From: an uncultured Clostridia bacterium
GTDB lineage: Bacteria; Bacillota; Clostridia; Christensenellales; CAG-314
Assembly: GCA_947628135.1 (NCBI GenBank)
Contig: CANQYT010000006.1
Coordinates: 1-64,000, forward strand
DNA length: 64,000 nucleotides
Direction: 5' to 3'
This document shows positions 45,726-53,875 of the stretch, piece by piece. A model generated the notes under the pieces. It was not told the origin of the DNA. It ran no database searches and saw only the letters and a list, made by a program, of their open reading frames with translations. The first letter of the stretch is position 1. Each line of letters opens with the position of its first letter. The translations under genes and the position numbers were made by a program.

Positions 45726-47732
45726 TCAATTTGACAAAGAACCGGCAAATTGCTTTTCGGCAAATTCCTTGATGTCGGTGTAGATATCTTCGTGGAACGG
45801 ATCGCCCAATCCGCAGAAGTCCAACACGCCCGACGTGCCCGTATACGAATAGTTGTTAGGGTCGAAGGTCTCGCAGTAGGTAAACAGTTTGAGATAGGCG
45901 GTACGCGCCGCTTCGAGACCGTCGTTTTGCGAGATGGCGTATATCTCCACTGCGGGCAGCGCGCTTATCGCATAGGAAACATAGTAAGCGGCGCTGTCGA
46001 ACACTACGTAGTACCAATAGTCGGTGCTTTCGTACTGTACTTCTTCTTCGGTGATGTACCAGGCAAGTATGTCGGAATAGGCTTGATCGAAGTTGTCCGT
46101 AATTTCGCCCTTGTAAGCCTTCCACTCCAACTCGTCCACCGCTGCCGCCGTGATGATAGTTTGCAGCATATAGGAAACTTGCGACATCTCCAAAGCGCTC
46201 ATACCGTCGGTAACGGAGTTGGGTCTGTACTGTTTGAGCCAGGCAAGGAACAGCATTTCGTCCCCCTGCGACTGCGTTTCGTCGTGGTCGTAACTCAGCG
46301 ACAAACCGCCGTTGTGAATGTTTTCGTAGTAGTGACCGAACTCGTGTACAAAGGTAAACGCGTCGTCGTAGTATCCGTTGTTCTGGAAGTAGCACACAGG
46401 CGTGTCGTCGGAATTTATCCAAGTGGTATACGCGCCCTCATACGAACCGCGGAAATACGTGCCGTTGCGGAACATATCGTTGACTGCGAAGGAAAATTCG
46501 ATGCCGCTTTTGCTGTCCACGTCGGCTTTATCCAACCACTTGAAGTAGTCGGCGATGTAGTTTACCGTGGCGGAATTGCCGCTGTCGAAAACGGACGTAA
46601 ACACACCGTCGTAAAACTCGCCGTCCGCACCGCTCAAAGAGATATAACCGTCGTCGCAGTAGTCGAGAATGGCGTAACTCAAATCAACGTAAAGCGGCGC
46701 GATATACTGCTTGATGTAGTTGCGCATTTGCGTTATCTCTGTTTCGCCGTACTCGCGGTTGTAGATTTCCTTGTAGGCATACTGCATATAGTTGGGATAG
46801 TTGTACTGCGCCACTTCCGCATTGTTGGCGTCTACCAACTGCTTGTAAAGAGCGTTGAAAGTCTCAACTCCCGCGTTGTTGTTAATCGCGTCGTAGTAGT
46901 TCTCCAAGATGGAATCGGCAGTACCGCTTTCGGGGGCGTTGACGTACATTTCCGCGAGCGCAAGAACTTCCGTCTTGTCGTCGTCGGGGAACATAGCCCA
47001 GAAATCGTCGGAAAAAGCCTTGTCCGCGTCGATGATAAACTGCCAATACTTAACGAAAAATTCATTGTATGCGGCTTCGATAGCGGTGTAATCGGACGTA
47101 CCGTTGACGTCGTTATACAAAGATGCCCAACTGTACTGACCGTCGAGATAGGTGATCTCGTCGTTGAACACGGAAAACGCCTCGTTGAACTCAGCCGCCG
47201 TTTTGCCGAGCGCCGTTTGGCAGGCGTCGCTGTGCGTGCGAATGGTGTTTTCTTTCGCGGTGTTGAAATCGTACTTGTTGTCGTAACTGCGAGTGCCGCT
47301 GTTGCGCCCTATCGAAGTGCAGCCTTCGACGCTGCACTGCACGTAAGCGAAATAACTGTCGCCGTAATCGTGCGTGTGCGCGGGTACTCCGCTGCCGCCG
47401 CCTGTTCCGCTACCGCCGCCTGTTCCGCTGCCTGTGCCACTACCTGTGCCCGTCGGAGACCACTTGGCGTACAGGTGGGAATTGGTCTCCAACGCCGTGC
47501 CGTCCTCAAACGGTACGGTCATTTCGGGATCTTTGAACCACCCCTCGAAATCGTAGCCGTCCCTGTGAGGCGTGGGCAGTTTTTCGTCGGGATCGTACAA
47601 AAATCTCTGCGTACGGTCCAAATCGTCGTAGTGATGCAAGAAAACCACGACGTTGTTTTCGGAATTGCAAGCCGCCGCAAAACAAGTACACAAAAGTACT
47701 GCCGCGAGCAAGATCGCAAAAAATTTTTTCAT
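45726..47732 (-). CDS. M3-like zinc metallopeptidase lipoprotein with one InlB-type repeat
   Basis: 668 residues from ATG at 47732 (GGGAGAGA upstream). Lipobox FAAAC, Cys22. Residues about 30-95 form one Flg_new/InlB-like unit (GYDFEGWFKDPEMTVPF, HLYAKWS). A Gly/Ser/Thr linker (about 95-120) follows, then a Cys-containing HTHDYGDSYFAYVQC segment. The remainder is a helical peptidase domain of the oligoendopeptidase (M3/PepF) type, with the zinc motif HEFGH in TFVHEFGHYYE and a downstream Glu in DEMLFLAW. Ordinary PepF enzymes are cytoplasmic, so an anchored version probably trims peptides at the surface. It has its own promoter and terminator. Confidence 0.88.
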   Translation of the reverse strand: MKKFFAILLAAVLLCTCFAAACNSENNVVVFLHHYDDLDRTQRFLYDPDEKLPTPHRDGYDFEGWFKDPEMTVPFEDGTALETNSHLYAKWSPTGTGSGTGSGTGGGSGTGGGSGVPAHTHDYGDSYFAYVQCSVEGCTSIGRNSGTRSYDNKYDFNTAKENTIRTHSDACQTALGKTAAEFNEAFSVFNDEITYLDGQYSWASLYNDVNGTSDYTAIEAAYNEFFVKYWQFIIDADKAFSDDFWAMFPDDDKTEVLALAEMYVNAPESGTADSILENYYDAINNNAGVETFNALYKQLVDANNAEVAQYNYPNYMQYAYKEIYNREYGETEITQMRNYIKQYIAPLYVDLSYAILDYCDDGYISLSGADGEFYDGVFTSVFDSGNSATVNYIADYFKWLDKADVDSKSGIEFSFAVNDMFRNGTYFRGSYEGAYTTWINSDDTPVCYFQNNGYYDDAFTFVHEFGHYYENIHNGGLSLSYDHDETQSQGDEMLFLAWLKQYRPNSVTDGMSALEMSQVSYMLQTIITAAAVDELEWKAYKGEITDNFDQAYSDILAWYITEEEVQYESTDYWYYVVFDSAAYYVSYAISALPAVEIYAISQNDGLEAARTAYLKLFTYCETFDPNNYSYTGTSGVLDFCGLGDPFHEDIYTDIKEFAEKQFAGSLSN

Positions 47733-47763
47733 AACGTTCTCTCCCCATTTATGAATCGAATTA

Positions 47764-47792
47764 AGTTTACGCTCTTTGCCGTCAAATGTCAA
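47764..47792 (-). promoter_or_regulatory. Promoter of the metallopeptidase lipoprotein
   Basis: TTGACA (47792-47787), 17-bp spacer, TAAACT (47769-47764). Confidence 0.72.
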
Positions 47793-47834
47793 TATATGAA
47801 GTTTTATTTTGTTGCGTGTAACGGGCGAAATTTT

Positions 47835-49322
47835 TTACCTGCGTATCCAAGTGGAGGGCGCAAACGTCAGCAAGATCGGGTAGATCTCCAACCTGCCTAT
47901 CAGCATTGCGAAAGAAAGCACCAATTTACTGAACCAATTGTACATATAGTAGCCGCCCGCCACCACGCCGTATGCAGGACCGATGTTGTTTACGCAGGAG
48001 ACCGCCGCAGTGACGTTGGATTCCACAGTGAGACCCGTGCCGCCGTCGAAACAAAGCAGGACGAAAGTCGCCGCGAGAATGAGCATATACAGCCCGAAAT
48101 AGCGCACTACGCCGTTCAACGCCTCGTCGGAGATGGTCTTACCCTCAAACTTGACCGCGGTTGCGTTGCGTGGGTGCACCACTCTGCGCAATTCCTTACG
48201 CACGGCAAGGCACAATATCGCAACGCGGCTCACTTTCAAACCGCCGCCCGTAGAACCCGCGCAGCCGCCGATGAACATCAGTAGGAACAGCAGACCTTTG
48301 CTCAAAAGGGGGAAGGCGTTTATGTCCCCTGCCGAAGCGGGTATGGAACTGTACCCCGTGGTGCTTATGAACGAAGCCACCTGAAAAACGGCTTGTCTTA
48401 CCGAATCGTGCGCGTTTGAGGCAAAGGGCAGGTCCGCCAAAGCCAGATCCACCGAAACGACGGCGGAAGAGGCGACTATCACGCTGATGAATATCCACAA
48501 CTCCGTGGAACGGAACGCGGACTTGAACTTGCGCAGTATCCACAGATAGTACAGGTTGAAATTGATACCGAACAGCACCATAAACGCGGCTATTATCCAC
48601 TGACAGGCGGCGTTGTAGCCGGCGATACTGTCGGAATGCACTCCGAAACCGCCCGTACCCGCCGTGCCGAACGCGTGTACGAAACTGTCGAATACGGGCA
48701 TACCCGCAATTAGCAGCGCGACTATTTCCGCGGCGGTGAAACCGATGTACAGCAAATACAGTATCTGCGCCGTGCTGCGCGCGCGGGGAACTATCTTGTC
48801 AACGGTCGGACCGGGCATTTCCGCGCGAAGCACGTGCATACCGCGATTGGAAGAGCCGCTTTCGAAAGCCATCAGAAACACGATGACCCCCATACCGCCT
48901 ATCCAATGGGTGAAACTCCGCCAAAACAGCAGCGCTTTGTCCGTAAGATACATCGCGTCGATATTTTCCCCCGTGAGTATCGTTGCTCCCGTAGTGGAAA
49001 AACCGCTGCACATCTCGAAAAACGCGTCTATGTAGTTGGGTATCGCGCCGCTGATGACAAAGGGCAACGCGCCTATCGCCGATACGTATATCCAACTGAG
49101 CGCGACTATCACCAAACCCTCTTTGGAAAATATCGCGCGGGATTTGGGACGGACGGCAAAGGTGAAAACAAGCCCCACCGCAAGGGAAATGCCCACCGTA
49201 GTGAGCAACGCCCACCAACTGCTTTCCGAAAGGGCAACCGCCAACGCCGTGGGTATACACAGCAGAACGGCGAGAATTATGCCGATCTTGCCTACCGTGT
49301 TGAAAATAACTCTGTAATTCAT
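47835..49322 (-). CDS. trkH: Potassium uptake protein TrkH
   Basis: 495 residues, full length for TrkH/KtrB-type channels. Four pore loops are visible (SGFSTTGATI, GTAGTGGFGVHSDS, SFISTTGYSSIP, SCVNNIGPAYG), each carrying the conserved filter glycine between membrane helices. The second helix of the first unit contains HWIGGMGVIVF. It imports K+ with Na+ or H+ coupling under control of the TrkA gating ring. Starts one base after the trkA stop, so the two form an operon. Confidence 0.96.
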   Translation of the reverse strand: MNYRVIFNTVGKIGIILAVLLCIPTALAVALSESSWWALLTTVGISLAVGLVFTFAVRPKSRAIFSKEGLVIVALSWIYVSAIGALPFVISGAIPNYIDAFFEMCSGFSTTGATILTGENIDAMYLTDKALLFWRSFTHWIGGMGVIVFLMAFESGSSNRGMHVLRAEMPGPTVDKIVPRARSTAQILYLLYIGFTAAEIVALLIAGMPVFDSFVHAFGTAGTGGFGVHSDSIAGYNAACQWIIAAFMVLFGINFNLYYLWILRKFKSAFRSTELWIFISVIVASSAVVSVDLALADLPFASNAHDSVRQAVFQVASFISTTGYSSIPASAGDINAFPLLSKGLLFLLMFIGGCAGSTGGGLKVSRVAILCLAVRKELRRVVHPRNATAVKFEGKTISDEALNGVVRYFGLYMLILAATFVLLCFDGGTGLTVESNVTAAVSCVNNIGPAYGVVAGGYYMYNWFSKLVLSFAMLIGRLEIYPILLTFAPSTWIRR

Positions 49323-49323
49323 A

Positions 49324-50685
49324 CTACCTCAAAACGTCGTTAAGATCGTACAACTTTGCGTCAAGCGCAATGACGATAACGCTGTCCCCTTCCAGAATCT
49401 GATCGTCGCCGCTGGGAATGACGGTCTTGTTGCCGCGAATTATGCCCGCGATGACGGTGTTGGGGTTGAGGCGCAGTTCTTTCAAAGTTCTGCCGACGAG
49501 TTTGCAGTCGCCAAGCACACGAAATTCCAACGCCTCGGCGTGTTCGTCCATAAGACTGTACATCGTTTCCACCTTGCTGCTGACCGTGTTGTTGAGTGCG
49601 CGCGCATATCTCGTCAATGCGTCCGCAACCAACTTGCGCGGGGCTACCACGCTGTCCAGACCGAGTTTTTCCGACAGATCTGCCAATTCCGCGTGATTGA
49701 CCTTTGCAATGACCTTGGGAACGTGCCGACTTGCCGCGTAGAAACTTATCAGAATGTTTTCCTCGTCCGTGCCAGTAAGCGCGACAAACGCGTCCGCGCT
49801 TTCCACGCCCTCCTCCACAAGCAGATCGTGGTTCATTCCGTCGCCGTGAATGAGCGTTGCGCCCGCGGGCAATTTTTCCGCGAGTTCGGCGCAGCGATCC
49901 TCGTCGCGCTCCACTATCTTGACATAGTAGCCGTTTGCAACGAGCAATTTCGCAAGATAGTACGCCGTGGTGCTTCCTCCGAGAATAATCACGTCGCGCC
50001 CCTGCTTTTGCAGAGCGCCGATACTTTTGAGAAATTTGTGCGTTTCGGAACGCTTGACCATAATGGCGACCCTGTCCCCCGCGTGCAACACGAACGTGCC
50101 GTTGGGAACGTGCACCTCTTCGCCGTTTTGTACGGCGCACACGACAAATTCGACGGGGCACTTTTTGCGCAAATCCATCACGCTTGCGTCGCAAAGCACC
50201 GAACCTTTGCGCACGATAAGTTCCAACAACTGCAATTTTTTGCCAGCAAAATTGTCAACGGAGACTGCGGACGGAAGTTTGAGCCAGTCGAACAGCGTTT
50301 CGGCGGTGAGGCGCTCGGGATTGAGCACCATCGAAAGTTCCAATTCCTTTACGATGAAGTTGAGCCCGTCCTCGTTGTAGTCCGCTTCCCTTATGCGGGC
50401 GACGGTGTGCTTTGCACCCATACGCTTTGCAAGAAAACAACTGAGCATATTCACTTCGTCCGACTGCGTGACTGCAATGAACAGGTCCGCCTTGTTTACG
50501 CGGGCGGAAAGCAACATTTCGCGTGAGGTGGCGCTGCCGCACACCGCCATTACGTCAAACGTGTTGGACACCTGTTCGATGACGTCGGGATCGTTGTCTA
50601 TCGCCGTGATGTCGTGATTGTCGTCCGTCATACTGTCGATGATGGCTTTGCCCACTTTTCCGCAACCTGCAATGATTATCCTCAT
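49324..50685 (-). CDS. trkA: Trk system regulatory subunit TrkA
   Basis: 453 residues from ATG at 50685 (AAGGGGA upstream), the length of the duplicated TrkA form. Two Rossmann domains are present. The first has GCGKVG (7-12), TAIDNDP and AVTQSDEVNMLS; the second has IILGGSTTAYYLAKLL and VALTGTDEENIL. Each is followed by a TrkA_C domain ending in acidic DSVIVIALD-type strands. It binds NAD(H) or nucleotides and gates TrkH from the cytoplasm. Confidence 0.96.
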   Translation of the reverse strand: MRIIIAGCGKVGKAIIDSMTDDNHDITAIDNDPDVIEQVSNTFDVMAVCGSATSREMLLSARVNKADLFIAVTQSDEVNMLSCFLAKRMGAKHTVARIREADYNEDGLNFIVKELELSMVLNPERLTAETLFDWLKLPSAVSVDNFAGKKLQLLELIVRKGSVLCDASVMDLRKKCPVEFVVCAVQNGEEVHVPNGTFVLHAGDRVAIMVKRSETHKFLKSIGALQKQGRDVIILGGSTTAYYLAKLLVANGYYVKIVERDEDRCAELAEKLPAGATLIHGDGMNHDLLVEEGVESADAFVALTGTDEENILISFYAASRHVPKVIAKVNHAELADLSEKLGLDSVVAPRKLVADALTRYARALNNTVSSKVETMYSLMDEHAEALEFRVLGDCKLVGRTLKELRLNPNTVIAGIIRGNKTVIPSGDDQILEGDSVIVIALDAKLYDLNDVLR

Positions 50686-50752
50686 AAAAAAATTCCCCTT
50701 CTTCGGAAAACGGCGTCCGCGCCTTGCGCGGGCACATAATTCAACATTATAC

Positions 50753-50781
50753 ATTGTATCACAAGAAATCAACTAATGCAA
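50753..50781 (-). promoter_or_regulatory. Promoter of trkAH
   Basis: TTGCAT (50781-50776), 17-bp spacer, TACAAT (50758-50753). A TATAAT box a few bases downstream offers an alternative -10. Confidence 0.65.
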
Positions 50782-50784
50782 CAC

Positions 50785-50818
50785 AAAAAAAGGACGGCAA
50801 AATGCCGTCCGAAAAAAA
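50785..50818 (-). terminator. Terminator of the acyl-CoA synthetase gene
   Basis: GGACGGCA pairs with TGCCGTCC (50792-50810), with TTTTTT on the downstream side in the minus direction. Confidence 0.88.
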
Positions 50819-50824
50819 TATCCC

Positions 50825-52402
50825 TCAATTGCGCTCTTCCAACGCGCGGAAATCTATCTTGCCCAAAGGCGTGCGAGGCATTTCGTCGATGACTTCCACG
50901 TAGCGCGGCACGGCGTAACGGATAAGATTCGCCTTGCAGTGCGCGGTGACCTTCGTCTTTACCTCGTCAAGCGGCATTGCACGCTTCAACGTGACGTACA
51001 CTTTGACGAATTGTTTGCCCTCCGTCTTTACGCCCACGGCGCACGCTTCCGACACAAAATCGAGATCGGCGACGCACTTTTCCACCTGCGCGGGGAACAC
51101 GTTGACGGCGGCTATCTTCAAGGAACGCTTTTTGCGGTCCACCACAAACAAATACCCGTCGTCGAGATAGCCCACGTCGCCCGTTTTTACCCAAACGACG
51201 CCGTTTCTGCGCACAAGACAGTCGTCGCCCTCAACGTAACCGCTCATTGTTCCGCCGCCGCTTACCGCTATCTCGCCCTTTTCGCCATTCGGAAGAACGT
51301 TGCCGTCGTCGTCCCATATCTCCACCGCAAAGCCGGGCATAGGACGTCCGCAACTGCCCTTTCGGGAATGATCGTAGTTGTTTACCACGCACACGCCGCA
51401 CATTTCGGTAAGTCCGTAACCGCGCATAAGACGGGCGCGCGTGCCGTGCGAGGACAATATGCCGTCCACTTTTTCCACGAGACTTTCATCGCAGACGTCT
51501 CCGCCGCACCAAATTACGTCGAGATTTTTGAGCCCTTTGCAATCGAAAACGCCCTTTGCAAGCATCTTTTTGAGCATTGCGGGCACGACCGACCACACCT
51601 TGACGTTGTATTTGTTCAATATGCGAGCGACAGCCTTTACGTCGAATTGCGGCACGAGTACGAGACTGTATCCCACGCACAACGGTCCGTGCATAGCCGA
51701 ACACAATCCGTATGCGTGAAATACGGGCAGCGTAGCCAGATTGTAGTAGCCGTGAGCAACGTTGGGATGATACATCGCCCACATACCGTCCACCACGCCG
51801 TTGAACGCGTCGTTGGTAAGTTTGACTATCTTGGGAGCGCCGCTCGTGCCGCCGCTGTGCATATAGCAGAGCAGGTCGCCGCCGCTGCCCTCTACCGCAG
51901 TGCCGACGCCTTTGCCCATTTTGAGCAGACGTCGGTACGTAAGTATGTTGCCGAGACGTTTGCCGAGCGCCGAATACAACTTGTAAAAGGGTTTGCGCAC
52001 CGTTACGTAGTCGGCTATACTGCAACGAACGAGCGTCTGACCCAGACCGAGCAACGGACGTTCGTCCCGCACGGTCGCGTCAAAGAAAAACAGCGCTTTG
52101 GAGCGGGTCTTTGCGAGGTTTTCCGCAAGCAGATTGACGGGGACGAGGGGATGTACCACGTTTGTCACTATGCCCAATTTACTGCACGCGTAAAACGCCG
52201 CGAGCGCCTGCGGACAGGTGGGAAGTTGCAGGGTGACAACGTCGCCCTTGTTGAGCCCCATTTGCTTCAAGCCTCCCGCAAGCAGTTCGACGTGTTGCAG
52301 AAAATCGCTTGTTTTTATCGCGTGACCGTAAAATACTATTCTTCCGTCGCGATCTGCGCCGTTTTGCAATAATTCGTAGCAGGTGTTCATACCATTACCC
52401 AT
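50825..52402 (-). CDS. AMP-binding acyl-CoA synthetase (long-chain fatty acid ligase type)
   Basis: 525 residues (521 if the second ATG at 52390 is used). The P-loop (MHSGGTSGAPKIVKLT), the FHAYG substrate block, GYGLTE (AMP-binding), TGDVGYLDDGYLFVVDRKK (hinge) and the C-terminal lysine in PRTPLGKIDFRAL are all present. It activates a carboxylic acid, probably a fatty acid, with ATP and CoA in the cytoplasm. No clear Shine-Dalgarno sequence precedes either ATG, and the predicted promoter leaves a leader of only about 6 or 18 bases. The flanking lipid-type genes (HAD-IB phosphatase, alkyl-DHAP-synthase-like) make a lipid role plausible. Confidence 0.92.
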   Translation of the reverse strand: MGNGMNTCYELLQNGADRDGRIVFYGHAIKTSDFLQHVELLAGGLKQMGLNKGDVVTLQLPTCPQALAAFYACSKLGIVTNVVHPLVPVNLLAENLAKTRSKALFFFDATVRDERPLLGLGQTLVRCSIADYVTVRKPFYKLYSALGKRLGNILTYRRLLKMGKGVGTAVEGSGGDLLCYMHSGGTSGAPKIVKLTNDAFNGVVDGMWAMYHPNVAHGYYNLATLPVFHAYGLCSAMHGPLCVGYSLVLVPQFDVKAVARILNKYNVKVWSVVPAMLKKMLAKGVFDCKGLKNLDVIWCGGDVCDESLVEKVDGILSSHGTRARLMRGYGLTEMCGVCVVNNYDHSRKGSCGRPMPGFAVEIWDDDGNVLPNGEKGEIAVSGGGTMSGYVEGDDCLVRRNGVVWVKTGDVGYLDDGYLFVVDRKKRSLKIAAVNVFPAQVEKCVADLDFVSEACAVGVKTEGKQFVKVYVTLKRAMPLDEVKTKVTAHCKANLIRYAVPRYVEVIDEMPRTPLGKIDFRALEERN

Positions 52403-52414
52403 CCGATGACACTT

Positions 52415-52443
52415 AGTATACCAAAGTTCGCCGCAAAATGCAA
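52415..52443 (-). promoter_or_regulatory. Promoter of the acyl-CoA synthetase gene
   Basis: TTGCAT (52443-52438), 17-bp spacer, TATACT (52420-52415). Expected start near 52408, only about 6 bases before the first ATG. Confidence 0.72.
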
Positions 52444-52495
52444 TAAATATAGACGTTTAACGCCGCAAATCGCAATCGCAAGGCACATTTTGCAC

Positions 52496-52524
52496 AAAAA
52501 AACCGCCCGACCGAAGTCGGACGG
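52496..52524 (-). terminator. Terminator of the phosphoribosyltransferase gene
   Basis: CCGcCCGAC pairs with GTCGGaCGG around CGAA, followed on the minus strand by TTTTTTT. Confidence 0.85.
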
Positions 52525-52538
52525 CAATGATTCGAAAT

Positions 52539-53075
52539 TTACAGCAGGGGTATCACACCGAGATAACAAATGTCGCTTCGTTCGGCGGCTTTGCCTTCGG
52601 CAAGGACAAACGCCTTTTTCATTACCGTGCCGCCGCTCATCTCAACCAATTTTTCCAGACCGACGAGACTGTTGCCCGTGCTTACCACGTCGTCGATTAT
52701 GCCCACCTTTTTGCCGCGCATAAGTTGAGCGTCGTGCGCGGAAAGGTACAGTTTCTGCTCGCGCCCCGTGGTAATACTGCTTTGAATGTCCACTTCCAGA
52801 CCGTCCTGCATATACAGTTTCTTGGATTTGCGCGCCACGGCGTAAAAGGGGTGTCCCAACTCGCGCGCAATTACGTGAGTGAGTTGCAAGCCTTTGCTTT
52901 CGGCGGTGAGCAATACATCGCAGTCGGACACGAGTTTTGCAAGTTCCTTTCCGCAATGTTCGGTAAGCGCGACGTTGCCGTGCAGATTGAAAAACGCTAT
53001 CTTCGCGCCGCTCGGCAGCGGAATGACGGGGAGTTCGGCGTTGAAGCCTTTGATGTTTACCTTGAAAATTTTCAC
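52539..53075 (-). CDS. Purine phosphoribosyltransferase-like protein
   Basis: 178 residues, the size of adenine/xanthine phosphoribosyltransferases. The PRPP-binding motif is VGIIDDVVSTGNSL (about 125-138); upstream are LLTAESKGLQLTHVIARELG and YAVARKSKKLY, which resemble the Apt/Xpt flexible-loop region. It would salvage a purine base to its nucleotide. Which base is not clear from the sequence. Own promoter and terminator. Confidence 0.88.
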   Translation of the reverse strand: MKIFKVNIKGFNAELPVIPLPSGAKIAFFNLHGNVALTEHCGKELAKLVSDCDVLLTAESKGLQLTHVIARELGHPFYAVARKSKKLYMQDGLEVDIQSSITTGREQKLYLSAHDAQLMRGKKVGIIDDVVSTGNSLVGLEKLVEMSGGTVMKKAFVLAEGKAAERSDICYLGVIPLL

Positions 53076-53116
53076 GTTGTATCTCCGAAAAATTTTTTCT
53101 GTGCAGTTGCCGTATT

Positions 53117-53146
53117 ATTGTACTACTTTTGCCGTCGCTTTGTCAA
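53117..53146 (-). promoter_or_regulatory. Promoter of the phosphoribosyltransferase gene
   Basis: TTGACA (53146-53141), 18-bp spacer, TACAAT (53122-53117). Confidence 0.75.
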
Positions 53147-53175
53147 TAGGAAAGGCAAAAAATACGAGATGGGGG

Positions 53176-53745
53176 TCAAATTTTTACACCGTGTTCGTAA
53201 ACGGGAATTATCCTGTCCCCCTTGACGAGGTAGCCCTTTTCCGCAAAACGCCACATCGGCGCGTCGCTGTGGCTGTCGGAATAGTACGCAGCGAGGGACG
53301 TTTCGCCCGTTTGTTCGGTGAAATACTTTACTTTGTACTTGCCGTGGCAGTGCTTGCCCGTAAGTTTGCCTTTCGGGCTGAAATCGGTGGCGACGCACCT
53401 GACTCCCAACCTGCGGCACGCCTCGCCCACGACGAAATACGGAGTCGCCGACACCACCACGTCGTCATCGCGCTTTGCTGCGAGATACCAACCCTTGATA
53501 CGGCGCATATTTCTGTCCCAAAACTTGTTTACGTACCGTTGAACGTGCGGCACGAACACCACGAAACCCTCCAATAGCAGCAAATAAACGTTTTTGTTGA
53601 GGATACGCAGACCCCTGAGCAGCAACGCCGTCAAGATGACGGGCAAATACAGCACCAGATAGGGCAGCCGCACCAGACAAAACAGTGAAAAACTGCGCAT
53701 ACTGTTGCCGCGGAATATCGTGTCGTCGAAGTCGTAACCGTTCAT
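53176..53745 (-). CDS. HAD-IB family phosphatase (SerB-like), predicted leaderless
   Basis: 189 residues from ATG at 53745. The nucleophile motif DxDxT is at the N-terminus (YDFDDT, Asp5 and Asp7), motif II is VVSATPYF, and motif III/Mg-binding is YYSDSHSDAPM. A hydrophobic cap (about 20-70) with LVLYLPVILTALLLRG looks membrane-associated, as in HAD-IB proteins linked to phospholipid synthesis. There is no Shine-Dalgarno sequence. The promoter's -10 box ends six bases before the ATG, so transcription should begin at the start codon itself. Confidence 0.88.
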   Translation of the reverse strand: MNGYDFDDTIFRGNSMRSFSLFCLVRLPYLVLYLPVILTALLLRGLRILNKNVYLLLLEGFVVFVPHVQRYVNKFWDRNMRRIKGWYLAAKRDDDVVVSATPYFVVGEACRRLGVRCVATDFSPKGKLTGKHCHGKYKVKYFTEQTGETSLAAYYSDSHSDAPMWRFAEKGYLVKGDRIIPVYEHGVKI

Positions 53746-53751
53746 AAATTT

Positions 53752-53780
53752 ATTATACCACAGCAAATGCTTTTTATCAA
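53752..53780 (-). promoter_or_regulatory. Promoter giving a leaderless HAD phosphatase mRNA
   Basis: TTGATA (53780-53775), 17-bp spacer, TATAAT (53757-53752) preceded by TGG as an extended -10. Position +1 is expected at 53745, the A of the ATG. Confidence 0.78.
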
Positions 53781-53835
53781 GTTTATAATAGCAATGCGGA
53801 CAAACGTCAAATTGCAAAGTTGTGCGCCCATAAAA

Positions 53836-53861
53836 TTGCCCCGACGGCGAAGTCGGGGCAA
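53836..53861 (-). terminator. Terminator of the glycerol/ether-lipid-like operon
   Basis: TTGCCCCGAC pairs with GTCGGGGCAA around six bases, followed by a T-rich stretch on the minus strand, 15 bp after the stop. Confidence 0.82.
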
Positions 53862-53875
53862 GGAATCGGCTGCTG

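Noticed and set aside
45750..48284. 844-codon open frame on the plus strand
   Set aside because: Antisense to the metallopeptidase lipoprotein and part of trkH, crossing a promoter region; no recognisable domain.
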